From Acidobacteriota bacterium (GTDB lineage Bacteria; Acidobacteriota; Blastocatellia; Pyrinomonadales; Pyrinomonadaceae), in the NCBI GenBank assembly GCA_003385635.1, contig QQUY01000001.1, forward strand, positions 2,333,001 through 2,397,000: a stretch of 64,000 bases of DNA, given 5' to 3'. Under the pieces are notes generated by a model. That model ran no database searches. It saw only the letters and a program-made list of their open reading frames with translations, and was not told where the DNA came from. Positions 18,065-26,851 of this stretch are shown in pieces (the first letter of the stretch is position 1; each line of letters opens with the position of its first letter). The position numbers and the translations under genes are program-made.

Positions 18065-18131
18065 GCTGTTCAAATTTTAGATGCAGGAAGGATACGAGGC
18101 AAGCAAGTTCGATGGGAAGAACACTGCGTTG

Positions 18132-19595
18132 CTAGGCGTGTCCGATCAAGTCTGCAACGATCCTTCCCGAACTCATCACTCCAGGGAGTCCGGCCCCGGG
18201 ATGTGTCCCGGCGCCCACAAAATAAAGGTCGTCAACATCCTCGCTCCTGTTGTGAGGCCTTAGCCAGGCAGACTGTAAAAGAGTCGGTTCGACCGAGAAA
18301 GCGGATCCAAGATAGCTGTTAAGTGTGTTCCGGAAATAGATTGGATCGATGTGAAGGTCCGTGACCAGATGCTTGCGAAGATCCGGAAGGTATCGTTCTT
18401 CGAGATACTTATAGATCTTGTGTTTGTAGAACTCAGCTTCCGACGCCCAATCAGTGTCGCCACCGAGATGCGGCACAGGAGAAAGCACGTACCAGCAATC
18501 GCATCCGTCGGGTGCAAGTGACGGGTCAGTAGCAGTCGGCCGGTGAAGATACAATGAAAAGTCGTCCGCGAGAGTCTTGGCGTTAAAGATGTCGTTTAGC
18601 AATTCGCGGTATCTTGGACCCATCAGGATCTCGTGATGCGCTATGTCTTCGTATTTCCGGTCTGTTCCGAAATACGCGACGAATAGGGACATCGAGTAAT
18701 TCATCCCGTTGATCTTCCGGTCCGTATACTTCTTGCGATCCTCGCCTGGAACCAGGTCGAGATAAGTCGAAGCAATGTCTGAATTCGAGACTACGGCATC
18801 CGCTTTCATTACGGAACCGTCGGTCAGCATCAGTCCTTTTGCGCGACCTGAATCGGTAATGATCTTCGCAACCTCACTATTCAGCAGAATCTCTCCGCCG
18901 ATTTCCGTGAAGAGCTCCCCGAGAGAAGATACGAGCGCTCCTGTGCCGCCCATTGCGAACCAGACCCCAAACTTCTGTTCTAGTTCGTGGATCATCGCGT
19001 AAATTGAAGTCGCGGTGAAGGGATTTCCGCCGATCAGAAGAGGGTGGAAGCTGAACGCCTGCTTGAGGCGTTCATCCTTGAAATACCTGGCGGAAAAACC
19101 GTAGACCGATCGATCGGACCGCAACCGCATCATCTGGGGCAGGACCTTGACCATATCCCAGACACTCAGGAACGGCTGATCGATAAGATCGAATCCGACC
19201 TTGTAAATGTCTTCCAGTTCTTTAGCAAAGCGTTCGTACCCCGGCAGGCCGTCGGGATCAAACTTCAGAATTTCCGAACGCAGCCTTTCTTTGTCATCGT
19301 TGTAATGAAAAACGGAGCCGTCTTCCCACCGGATATTATAGAAGGGATCGAGCTTCCTAAGTTCTACGTAGTCAGACGTCTGCTTCCCGCCAAGTTCGAA
19401 CAATTCATCTATCAGCCACGGGGCCGTGATGATCGTAGGGCCAGCGTCGAACTTAAAGCCATCCTGCTCGAACACGTAGGCACGGCCTCCGATCTTGTCC
19501 AGCTTCTCGACGATCGTCACGGAATGGCCCTGAGCCTGCAGCCTTATTGCCGCAGACAGACCTCCGAATCCGCTTCCTATTACAAGTATTTTCAT
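18132..19595 (-). CDS. CrtI/phytoene-desaturase-family FAD-dependent oxidoreductase
   Basis: A 487-residue flavoprotein with the N-terminal FAD motif VIGSGFGGLSAAIRLQAQGH and the CrtI-type segment KIGGRAYVFEQDGFKFDAGPTIITAP. Its C-terminal signature is VGAGTHPGAGLPGVMSSGRI. These are the hallmarks of bacterial phytoene desaturases. However, no phytoene synthase or other carotenoid gene is nearby, so an alternative substrate (another carotenoid or retinoid-type polyene) is possible. The start codon overlaps the stop of the upstream histone-deacetylase-like gene (ATGA at 19592-19595), so the two are translationally coupled. Confidence 0.85.
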   Translation of the reverse strand: MKILVIGSGFGGLSAAIRLQAQGHSVTIVEKLDKIGGRAYVFEQDGFKFDAGPTIITAPWLIDELFELGGKQTSDYVELRKLDPFYNIRWEDGSVFHYNDDKERLRSEILKFDPDGLPGYERFAKELEDIYKVGFDLIDQPFLSVWDMVKVLPQMMRLRSDRSVYGFSARYFKDERLKQAFSFHPLLIGGNPFTATSIYAMIHELEQKFGVWFAMGGTGALVSSLGELFTEIGGEILLNSEVAKIITDSGRAKGLMLTDGSVMKADAVVSNSDIASTYLDLVPGEDRKKYTDRKINGMNYSMSLFVAYFGTDRKYEDIAHHEILMGPRYRELLNDIFNAKTLADDFSLYLHRPTATDPSLAPDGCDCWYVLSPVPHLGGDTDWASEAEFYKHKIYKYLEERYLPDLRKHLVTDLHIDPIYFRNTLNSYLGSAFSVEPTLLQSAWLRPHNRSEDVDDLYFVGAGTHPGAGLPGVMSSGRIVADLIGHA

Positions 19596-20566
19596 TTCGA
19601 ATGGTTATTCGGCCGTTCCGACGCGGCGGTTGCAGACTTAACAGCACTTTTGTTCTTATCCCCGCAGAACACCTCCCGAACGGCTCGGATCGTATTGCAA
19701 TGGATCTCGACCGTATCGAGAATATCTACAGCGTATCCGCCGCTCATGGTCGTTACAACCGGAACTCCTGCAAGGCGCGCGTGTTCGAGGACGATCCGGT
19801 CCCTCTCCCTTAAACCATCTTTCGTCAAAGCAAGCCTGCCGAGCTTGTCGTTTACGAACGGATCAGCTCCAGCCAGGTAGAAAATGATATCGGGTTCATG
19901 ATGCAGGATCCGAGACAGCGCCTCGGAAAGTATCGAGTGAAACTCGCCGTCGCGGGTTCCGTCAGCGAGCTCAATATCAAGATCGGATTTCTCTTTGTAG
20001 AGCGGATAGTTCTTTTGACCGTGCATTGAAAAAGTGAAGACTTCGGGATCGTCTGCATAAATGAAGGCCGTGCCATTGCCCTGGTGGACATCGAGATCAA
20101 CAACGAGAAATCTCTCAGCGGCCTTATCTGCTCGAAGCCTCTCGATCGCGATCGCGACGTCATTCAAAACGCAAAATCCTTCTCCACGATCCGGATAGGC
20201 GTGGTGGGTTCCGCCGGCAAGATTCGATCCTACACCGTCGTTCAGGGCGGCAAAAGCCGCGTTGATCGTACCCGAAACAGCGAGGAATGAACGCTTTACC
20301 AGGGATTCCGACCAGGGCAGGCCCAGTCTGCGGACTTCCATCTTCGTGAGATGACCTGACCTGAGCCTAGATACATAGTTCTCCGTGTGTACTCTCAGGA
20401 CATCAGATACCGAAGCTTCCCGGGGAGCCAGTACATCCTCGAGGCGGACTGTGCCTTCGTTGATCAACGTGTCTCGCGCGATCTCGAATTTTCTTATGGG
20501 AAACACGTGATCCTCACCGATATCAGCATAGTAATCCGGTGAGTAGAATACTTTTGGGCCGTGCAT
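19592..20566 (-). CDS. Histone deacetylase / acetoin-utilisation (AcuC-like) family hydrolase
   Basis: This class I/II-type arginase-fold zinc deacylase has about 324 residues from ATG 20566; the frame opens 10 codons earlier at a TTG. Active-site motifs are LAGGTHHAYPDRGEGFCVLND (the His-His charge-relay pair), VVDLDVHQGNGTAF (zinc ligands Asp and His), LAGADPF (zinc ligand Asp) and TTMSGGYA (the catalytic Tyr). All are intact, so it should be active on acetylated lysine, polyamines or a small metabolite. Bacterial homologues are often annotated AcuC or acetylpolyamine amidohydrolase. It overlaps the CrtI-like gene by four bases. Confidence 0.9.
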   Translation of the reverse strand: MHGPKVFYSPDYYADIGEDHVFPIRKFEIARDTLINEGTVRLEDVLAPREASVSDVLRVHTENYVSRLRSGHLTKMEVRRLGLPWSESLVKRSFLAVSGTINAAFAALNDGVGSNLAGGTHHAYPDRGEGFCVLNDVAIAIERLRADKAAERFLVVDLDVHQGNGTAFIYADDPEVFTFSMHGQKNYPLYKEKSDLDIELADGTRDGEFHSILSEALSRILHHEPDIIFYLAGADPFVNDKLGRLALTKDGLRERDRIVLEHARLAGVPVVTTMSGGYAVDILDTVEIHCNTIRAVREVFCGDKNKSAVKSATAASERPNNHSK

Positions 20567-20629
20567 ACATAGAATTCTAGGATACGGGCCCAACAAGTTA
20601 AACCAGCGTTCGCAAGTTTAAAAAGGTGA

Positions 20630-20660
20630 TGTGGCAAATGTTCGGGAAACATTTGCCACA
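20630..20660 (-). terminator. Perfect 13-base hairpin after the pgm-ftsB pair
   Basis: TGTGGCAAATGTT and AACATTTGCCACA flank a five-base loop. On the minus strand a five-T run follows seven bases later. Position, about 100 bases past the FtsB-like stop, fits a terminator for that operon. The HDAC-like gene on the same strand starts 64 bases further on. Confidence 0.6.
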
Positions 20661-20763
20661 AGATTGGCGGAAGGATTAGCTGTAGGCAAAGCGGAGTGGC
20701 TAGGCAAAAGGCGGATTAAGCGGGCAGGGTAAACGTGCTGATGAGCAAATACTCCGCAAATAT

Positions 20764-21102
20764 TCAATTCATCGGCACTAGGATCTTTTCGTTAGGGCGG
20801 CTCATGCCGATCTTTCGCGCTTCACGTTCGATCGTCTTCGGGTCACCCTTCAGATTCTTTATCTCTTCCTCGAGAACCAGGTTCGTCGAGTTAAGTTGTT
20901 TGATCTCCGTGTTAAGTTTTTGGTTCTCGATGGACTGTCGGTTCATTTCTACGAATGCACGGATGTTCACCGCAAGGCACAGGATCGTCATAGTGCCTAT
21001 CACTACACCTAGCGCCATCCAGCGCGTTACCGAAGCTCCGGACGTGGACGAAGAGCCACTGCGTTTCCGCTTTGGACTTCTTTTCGTGGACCTTCTATCC
21101 AA
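20764..21102 (-). CDS. FtsB/DivIC-like septum formation initiator protein
   Basis: A bitopic division protein of about 112 residues. The N-terminus is very basic (RRSTKRSPKRKRSG). A transmembrane segment follows (MALGVVIGTMTILCLAVNI), then a leucine/asparagine-rich coiled coil (IENQKLNTEIKQLNSTNLVLEEEIKNLKG). The family's C-terminal ExxARKIGMSRPNEKI pattern is present. I choose TTG 21102 because GGAGGT lies six bases before it; the frame opens eight codons earlier at another TTG. The start overlaps the last codons of the phosphohexomutase gene by 8 bases. FtsB/DivIC family members bridge FtsL and FtsQ/DivIB at the divisome. Confidence 0.8.
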   Translation of the reverse strand: MDRRSTKRSPKRKRSGSSSTSGASVTRWMALGVVIGTMTILCLAVNIRAFVEMNRQSIENQKLNTEIKQLNSTNLVLEEEIKNLKGDPKTIEREARKIGMSRPNEKILVPMN

Positions 21103-22483
21103 GTAAGTACCTCCGGCCTTGTTCAAGTAAAACCTCTAGATCGTTCTTGTCTTCCGATTCGGCGTAAATCCTGACCAGGGGCTCGGTACCGGAAGGCCTC
21201 ATCAACATCCACGACCCGTTCCCAAAGAGAAATTTGACTCCGTCAGTCCTGTTCAGGGATTCGATCTTCCGACCGCCGATCTCGTCCGGTTCCCTCGAGA
21301 GTATTTCAGGGAGCGATTTTGCGATCTCGGGTGTCAGCCTGACCCCGATCCTCTCTGAAAAAAGAGTCCCAACTCTTTGGGTCAACTCGTTGAGCTGCTC
21401 GGTCAGACTGGCTCCTCTCGATGCAACCGCTTCAACCGCAAGCAGACAGGCAAGCAGTCCGTCCTTTTCTGGATAATGGCCTTTGATCGAAAGCCCGGCT
21501 GATTCTTCGCCGCCGAGTATGATCTCGTCCTTATTTATCAATTCGCCGATAAACTTAAATCCAACCGGCGTTTCGTATAGCTTGAGTCCCCTTGCATCAG
21601 CGACTCGGTCAACTAAATGCGACGTCGCTACGGACCTCGCTATTCCTTCGTTCCATCCCCGGCTTTCCGAAAGGTAATCAGCCAAAAGCGCTATAAGCTG
21701 ATTGGGGGTGATCAATTCTCCATTACTGTCAATTACTCCGAACCGGTCGCCGTCTCCGTCAGTTGCCAACCCAAGGTCGAGTTCGTTTTCGATTACGAGC
21801 CTCTTGAGTTCAACAAGCTGTTTGTCCCCCGGTTCCGGCGAAAGTCCTCCGAAAGTGACATCCCGCCAGTCGTGGAGCGTTTGTACTACAGCGCCGTTCT
21901 CTTTTAACAGCGTGTCCAGGTATCCACGGCCTGTCCCCCAAAGCGGATCGTAGGCAAGCCTTGGTTTCGCTGAAGAAATCTCGCCAAACCTGATCTTGGA
22001 GGTGAGATCTTCGAGGTAATCCGGCTTAGGATCAAAAGCGCTCGATTCGCCTCCGGCTGCGTCGTCCAGCGAAGCCCTTGCTTCGATAAGCTTTTCGATC
22101 CTTCCGGTAACTTCCGGCAGAGCAGGAGCTCCGTCGGAAGTCGAGAACTTGATCCCCTGGTATTCCGGTGGATTGTGGGAAGCTGTAAAGTTGATCCCCC
22201 CGGCAGCTCCCGTATGCCTTATCGCGTGTGAAATGGCCGGCGTAGGAGTCTCTCCATCGCACACGAAAACCTTGTAGCCTTTGTCAGCGGCGATCTCGGC
22301 GGCGACATCGGCAAACTTCTCACCCATAAATCGGGAGTCGTTTCCCACTATCAGCCGTCTTGCGGCGGGATGGCTTTCTTTCAAATATCTGCAGATCGAT
22401 TCCGTGATCCGGCGAACATTGCCGAAGGTGAACTCATCAGCGATGATCGCTCTCCAACCCGATGTCCCAAATCGAATTTTCAT
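21095..22483 (-). CDS. Phosphoglucomutase/phosphomannomutase family protein
   Basis: An alpha-D-phosphohexomutase of 462 residues interconverting hexose 1- and 6-phosphates. All four signature loops are present. The phosphoserine loop is GGINFTASHNPPEYQGIK, and the metal loop is TDGDGDRFGVID. The sugar-specificity loop is ILGGEESAGLSIKGH, and the phosphate-binding loop is MRPSGTEPLVRIYAES. GEESAG leaves glucose and mannose forms both possible, so no single gene symbol is given. The gene precedes and slightly overlaps the FtsB-like gene. Confidence 0.92.
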   Translation of the reverse strand: MKIRFGTSGWRAIIADEFTFGNVRRITESICRYLKESHPAARRLIVGNDSRFMGEKFADVAAEIAADKGYKVFVCDGETPTPAISHAIRHTGAAGGINFTASHNPPEYQGIKFSTSDGAPALPEVTGRIEKLIEARASLDDAAGGESSAFDPKPDYLEDLTSKIRFGEISSAKPRLAYDPLWGTGRGYLDTLLKENGAVVQTLHDWRDVTFGGLSPEPGDKQLVELKRLVIENELDLGLATDGDGDRFGVIDSNGELITPNQLIALLADYLSESRGWNEGIARSVATSHLVDRVADARGLKLYETPVGFKFIGELINKDEIILGGEESAGLSIKGHYPEKDGLLACLLAVEAVASRGASLTEQLNELTQRVGTLFSERIGVRLTPEIAKSLPEILSREPDEIGGRKIESLNRTDGVKFLFGNGSWMLMRPSGTEPLVRIYAESEDKNDLEVLLEQGRRYLLG

Positions 22484-23240
22484 CCAGTAAACGGTTCAGG
22501 GTCCGGCGATCTTCGTACTGCTATTTATTACCCAGTTACTGCGTGGTACCCGTGAAAAGGTAACAACTGTTCCCGATGCGCGCTTTTCAAGGGGCTGAAA
22601 CTGATGTGTTTAAGCCTTCCTTGTGAGGATGCGCCAAATCTAACATAGTATTTTTGTAGAAGTAAAGAGATAATTATTTCTGCATAAGTTATGCATTTTC
22701 AACACTTTGCCATTTGCATCTCAAGTAGTATATCAATTTAGTGCTTAAATGTGAACGAAATGCGAACTGAGATTCTTTGGATATCATATTGTTCCCAAGT
22801 TTCCTGCATGCGATTGAATTCATCCCTGTGAGCGGGCTGGTCGGCAACACACTTCCATTGAAAAGTGAATATTCTCGTTAAGCACTAGCTTAAAAATTTT
22901 CGCCGCCGAAATACGAGTTGACCGCAGGCAGCGTCCTGGGAGTGTGTCATCTTGTCCGCGATTGGCCACCTGATTCCTGAATGTGTCACAAAAACACATC
23001 ATTCTGATCGGGCCGCAGCAGCTTGAATCGTCTAAATTGTTGGAAATACAGAGGTTGTGGACCAACGGAAACCTTGGCACGGAGGTTGCTCCTGTTTGAG
23101 GCTTGTCTCGGAAGAGTTCTTTCCTAGCTAATCGCAATAATAAGGAAGTAGACGCTAAGCCCGCACTTGCTGCGGCGGGACACGCGCGCAGTTGGGAAAA
23201 GACATTTTTACAAAGTTCTGATATCGGAGAAGAATAGATT
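22484..23240. promoter_or_regulatory. 757-base non-coding leader upstream of the radical SAM gene
   Basis: This is the longest unannotated stretch between divergent genes in the first half of the window. It contains an AT-rich core (about 22620-22790) with the palindrome TGCATAAGTTATGCA, then a more GC-balanced 450 bases with no believable frame on the plus strand. The minus-strand frame 22820-23521 runs into the radical SAM gene and looks like a shadow. A GGAG about 10 bases before ATG 23241 is the ribosome site. A long 5' UTR with regulatory elements is plausible; no known riboswitch was recognised. Confidence 0.4.
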
Positions 23241-25244
23241 ATGAGACCCGTTAAGCATTTTGAGAAAGGCCTTACGTATGTGGCCAAGGGCGCGTTCAAC
23301 GCGATCCGCTCAGTAAACCAGTTCAAACCAAACCCCTCGTTCACGCCCAAGTGGGCTGACAAGCCGATCCTCAAGTCGTGGCAAAAGTCGAAGCCGACCC
23401 TCGGATTTCCGAGGACCACCGATTCGCTCTGTCCGAATTGTGTGATCGAAGCGCGCGAGTCGATCCTAAGCGGCGAGCAGGATGTCGGCATTCTCGTAAA
23501 TGAGAAGGTAGGCGAGATCAAAGCTCAGATCATCGAGCGCGACGGACAGATCTGGATGATCAAGGATTGTCCGAAGCACGGCCATTTCGAGGACCTTATG
23601 GCGATCGATTCGGCATTCCTCAAGCATATTGAGGAGCTGTTCCCCGGCCGCGACATGCGCGCTCACAACGATGAAAAGCTCCACAATCACGGTTCATCGA
23701 CAATCAAGTACGGCCGCGGCGCGGTCCTGACGGTCGACCTTACGAACCGTTGCAACATGATGTGCGACCCGTGCTTCATGGACGCAAACCAGGTCGGCTT
23801 TGTGCACGAGCTTTCGATGGAAGACGTCAAGGAGATCCTCGACAACGCCATTTCGATCAAGCCGCGCAGGCAGATGTCTGTGCAGTATTCCGGCGGAGAG
23901 CCCACGCTTTCACCGCACTTCATCGAGTCTATCCGGTACGCACGTAAGGTCGGGTACAACTCGGTGCAGGCTGCAACGAACGGCATCGAGTTCGCTAAAT
24001 CGAAGGAATTCTGCCGCGAAGCAGCGGAGGCTGGACTCAGGTTTGTTTATCTTCAGTTCGACGGCATCGGAAACGACGCAAACTCGCACCGCCAGGTAGG
24101 AAACCTGTTCGATGTGAAACTTCGCGCTATCAACAACCTGCACGAAGCTGGCGTCGACATCATTCTCGTAACGACATTGGTAAATGGCATCAACAACGAC
24201 CAGGTCGGTTCGATCATTAGATTTGCTTTGGATAATCCGAAGAAGATCTCGTTCGTTTCGTTCCAGCCGGTTTCGTTCACGGGCCGCGACGAGCACATCA
24301 CCGAGAAAAGAAGGCTGCAGCAGCGCTACACGCTTTCGCACCTCGCACAGGACGTACAGAAGCAGGTCGGTATCACCGAACCTACTCGCGACTGGTTCCC
24401 GCTTTCTCTGATGGGCGCCTTCGCTGACTTCGCTGACGTTGTTCACGGTCCGGAATCCGAGTGGGGACAGGTTTCCTGCGGATGCCACCCGAACTGCGGT
24501 GTCGGAACCGCGGTGATGATCAACAAGGAAACGAAGGAGATGGCTCCTGTCCCGCAGTTCCTGAACATTCAGGGCCTTGTTAAGGACATGCAGCACATCA
24601 CCGACACGAATCGCGGAAAATGGTTCTCAAACATAATGATGGGCCTTGCGCTCCTTAAGAACTACAACCCGTACGGAGCACCCAAGAGCCTTACGCTCGG
24701 CGGCATCCTTAAGAAGTTCGACAAGTCATTCGGCCTGTCGGGCAAGGATTACGGAAAGGTGGACGGATCGCGAACGATGGATGACATCGAGAAGCGCCGC
24801 CAGGACCCCTGGAACTTCCTGTTCATCGCGGGAATGTGGTTCCAGGACCTCTTCAACTACGATTTCCGACGCACCGAGATGTGCATCATCCCTTACGGAA
24901 CGCAGGAAGGCGAGATCTCGTTCTGCGCTTACAACACGGGAATCGGCTGGAGAAACATCATCGAGCATATGCACCAGAACGCTACCGTCGCTCAGTGGTA
25001 CAAGGAGCACGGACGCCACGAGGTGTTTGCACGCGACAAAGAAGTCGCTCTTGATAATTCCAACCACAAGCTCATTCTGAATGCGGTCGATCTCGAGCGC
25101 CCGAACAAGCCGGATATGGAAGGACCCAAGACCGCAGCAGAGGAAATGCAGGAAATGCGCAAGCTTTATCAGCAGATGGTGATGGAAAAGAACAACATCA
25201 AAGGCGAGAAGCTTGTACAGATCGGCGGAGCCTCCAAGAAGTAA
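23241..25244 (+). CDS. Radical SAM protein of the Tes/MJ0619 type, candidate membrane-spanning lipid synthase
   Basis: A 667-residue multi-cluster radical SAM enzyme. The N-terminal module has CPNC (Cys64, Cys67) and DCPKHGHF (Cys110), a rubredoxin-like metal site. The SAM cluster is Cys171, Cys175 and Cys178 (CNMMCDPCF), followed by SGGEPTL near 217-223 and FVYLQFDG. Additional cysteines in CGCHPNC (413, 415, 419) and a pair at 548 and 562 could bind auxiliary [4Fe-4S] clusters. This mononuclear-iron plus three-cluster layout is what is known for archaeal tetraether synthase (Tes) and related MJ0619 proteins. Bacterial relatives are proposed to join fatty-acid tails into iso-diabolic acid. 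Codon use is strongly biased (frequent AAG, ATC, AAC), suggesting high expression. The product is inferred. Confidence 0.6.
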   Translation: MRPVKHFEKGLTYVAKGAFNAIRSVNQFKPNPSFTPKWADKPILKSWQKSKPTLGFPRTTDSLCPNCVIEARESILSGEQDVGILVNEKVGEIKAQIIERDGQIWMIKDCPKHGHFEDLMAIDSAFLKHIEELFPGRDMRAHNDEKLHNHGSSTIKYGRGAVLTVDLTNRCNMMCDPCFMDANQVGFVHELSMEDVKEILDNAISIKPRRQMSVQYSGGEPTLSPHFIESIRYARKVGYNSVQAATNGIEFAKSKEFCREAAEAGLRFVYLQFDGIGNDANSHRQVGNLFDVKLRAINNLHEAGVDIILVTTLVNGINNDQVGSIIRFALDNPKKISFVSFQPVSFTGRDEHITEKRRLQQRYTLSHLAQDVQKQVGITEPTRDWFPLSLMGAFADFADVVHGPESEWGQVSCGCHPNCGVGTAVMINKETKEMAPVPQFLNIQGLVKDMQHITDTNRGKWFSNIMMGLALLKNYNPYGAPKSLTLGGILKKFDKSFGLSGKDYGKVDGSRTMDDIEKRRQDPWNFLFIAGMWFQDLFNYDFRRTEMCIIPYGTQEGEISFCAYNTGIGWRNIIEHMHQNATVAQWYKEHGRHEVFARDKEVALDNSNHKLILNAVDLERPNKPDMEGPKTAAEEMQEMRKLYQQMVMEKNNIKGEKLVQIGGASKK

Positions 25245-25295
25245 AAGTGTTGAGCCTTTGACGGCTTAGCTCCGATCAAACAGAACTTTGATCGC

Positions 25296-25330
25296 GCCCC
25301 GTGGACAGCAGCAGTCCGCGGGGCTTTTTT
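25296..25330 (+). terminator. Rho-independent terminator of the radical SAM gene
   Basis: An 11-base, slightly imperfect stem (GCCCCGTGGAC / GTCCGCGGGGC) with a short loop ends in six T residues, about 50 bases after the stop codon. Confidence 0.9.
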
Positions 25331-25750
25331 AGTGATGAGTGCTGAGGACTGAGGACTGAGAGCATCGGAACCCGGAGCGCCAGCGACCGGCATTAACAAG
25401 AACTGAGGACTGAGGACCGAGGAAATGTAATCAGGCTTCTCTGTCGACTACAATCTGTCACCGCTCCGTAGGAGCACAATGTCTGTAGCAAGCTACAAAT
25501 CGAAAAACGCTTATTCGCCACGGAGTGGCGACTGAAATTTGCCCCAGACAAGCCGAAGACGCAGTCCGGGGTCAGGCACGAACAATGCTTCAGCCTTGGA
25601 GGGGCAAAACGATCAGTACCGGAAGCGGTGGCGACCGGCCCTAAACATCGAGTTCGCGAATGACTGGTACAATTCGATTTCGAAGGGTAATTCCCTGTCG
25701 CCCTCGTCCGACTACACTGATTCTCCTATTTTCGGATTTGGCAGAACCAA
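25331..25750. repeat. Repeat-rich intergenic stretch
   Basis: Contains CTGAGGACTGAGGACTGAG-type short tandem units (25341-25361 and about 25401-25422) around one copy (25364-25393) of a 30-base element seen again at 62376-62405 (inverted) and 63782-63811. The rest shows no convincing gene; the 71-codon frame at 25539 is built on GC-rich repeat debris. Confidence 0.6.
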
Positions 25751-26455
25751 ATGAGGCTCTACAAGATACTTCCCGATTGGGAGCAGAATAATTTTCAACT
25801 TGACCTCAAAAGACAATGGAGCCTGCCCGGCGTGAACTGCCCTACATGTAAGTCTCAATGGGCTAACGCGGGCACAATCTACGCTGCAACAAGCCTCGAG
25901 GGCCTTTCAAATTCCTCCCATTACACAGAACCTCGAAACGTTCCGCTGGATGAATATCTTGAACTAATGGACGAGGTTCGATCCGCCAACCCAGATCTCC
26001 TTCACCTCCCACCCGGCGCTGAGTTTGGCCAGCTTGTCGGAGCAATGCGTGGGCAATGCACCGACCTCGCCATCTATTCGATTGCCTCTCTTTTGATTTC
26101 TTTGGGAGCTTACAAGAAGCTGTCGGCAATTTTGGAAATGCCGGGCACGGTAGCCATTAATTGTCGAAACAGAGAAGTATTGATCGATCCGGTCCTTGAG
26201 CTCGATCTTCCTTTTTTTGGTAGGTTGACCAATCCCACGATCACAGGAAGTCCTGATCCTTGCGCCTCCTGCGGGCGAGTTGGAATCAGCCTGCCGAACA
26301 ACCCGGTTGTTGAAGTGCCAGAAAGAGATGCCGCCATCAATCTCTTTCGATTGATCAATTTCCCTACAATTGTTGTCGCTACCCAGGAGTTCGTGGAAGC
26401 CTATATGAACCTTGGATTATCGGGATTGAAGTTTTCCGAAGTGGTTTCCGTCTGA
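25751..26455 (+). CDS. SitI6-like double-CXXCG motif protein (possible orphan immunity protein)
   Basis: A 234-residue soluble protein with two widely separated CxxC knuckles: Cys30-Cys33 (NCPTC) near the N-terminus and Cys171-Cys174 (DPCASCGR). The layout, including YxxxPDWxxN at the start and PGVNCPTC, resembles the Myxococcus 'double-CXXCG' paralogue family, which includes the SitI6 immunity protein of the Sit polymorphic-toxin system. Here the first motif lacks the final Gly. No SitA-like toxin gene is adjacent, so it would be an orphan. It is flanked on both sides by repeats, consistent with acquired or mobile DNA. The ribosome site is weak. Family call moderate; function inferred. Confidence 0.6.
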   Translation: MRLYKILPDWEQNNFQLDLKRQWSLPGVNCPTCKSQWANAGTIYAATSLEGLSNSSHYTEPRNVPLDEYLELMDEVRSANPDLLHLPPGAEFGQLVGAMRGQCTDLAIYSIASLLISLGAYKKLSAILEMPGTVAINCRNREVLIDPVLELDLPFFGRLTNPTITGSPDPCASCGRVGISLPNNPVVEVPERDAAINLFRLINFPTIVVATQEFVEAYMNLGLSGLKFSEVVSV

Positions 26456-26834
26456 ATTGCGTTTGCCGCCGCTACGCGGCTGTGAACCTTTTGGTCTTGG
26501 TGTTTGCTACAAGCAATCGGCTCCTACGGAGCCGAAAACGTGGATCGAATGCTCTCCTTCTACAGACATTTGGCTCCTACGGAGCCGGGACGGAGGCAAC
26601 AAAGAAATCCTACTCAACCCACAGCAGTCATCACTCAGTCCTCAGTCCTCAGTCCTTTCCTCTCAATCCTAATCTTCGCCCTCCCTGACGGTCGGGCTAC
26701 TGACACTGATCTACGCGGTCCGCACCTGTTGTTTCCCCTCATCCCTTTCATCCCCTTTGTCCCTGTTCATACTTGCCTTTGGCCCCCAAAAATAGTTTAA
26801 TTTTAGTTTGCCCGCGCCTAGGCAATCCGGGCAC
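26456..26834. repeat. Repeat-rich intergenic stretch upstream of rpsU
   Basis: Two copies of the palindrome GGCTCCTACGGAGCC lie near 26519 and 26573. A run of ACTCAGTCCTCAGTCCTCAGTCC around 26635 is the inverse of the units at 25341. An AT-rich patch near 26795-26810 may hold the rpsU promoter. Confidence 0.5.
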
Positions 26835-26851
26835 AAAGGAGAGTGATAACT

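Noticed and set aside
22820-23521. 233-codon minus-strand frame upstream of and into the radical SAM gene
   Set aside because: Half of it is antisense to the well-supported radical SAM gene, and the translation is rich in Ser, Arg and Cys without domain character.
25539-25754. 71-codon plus-strand frame before the CXXCG gene
   Set aside because: Low-complexity, repeat-derived, no ribosome site.
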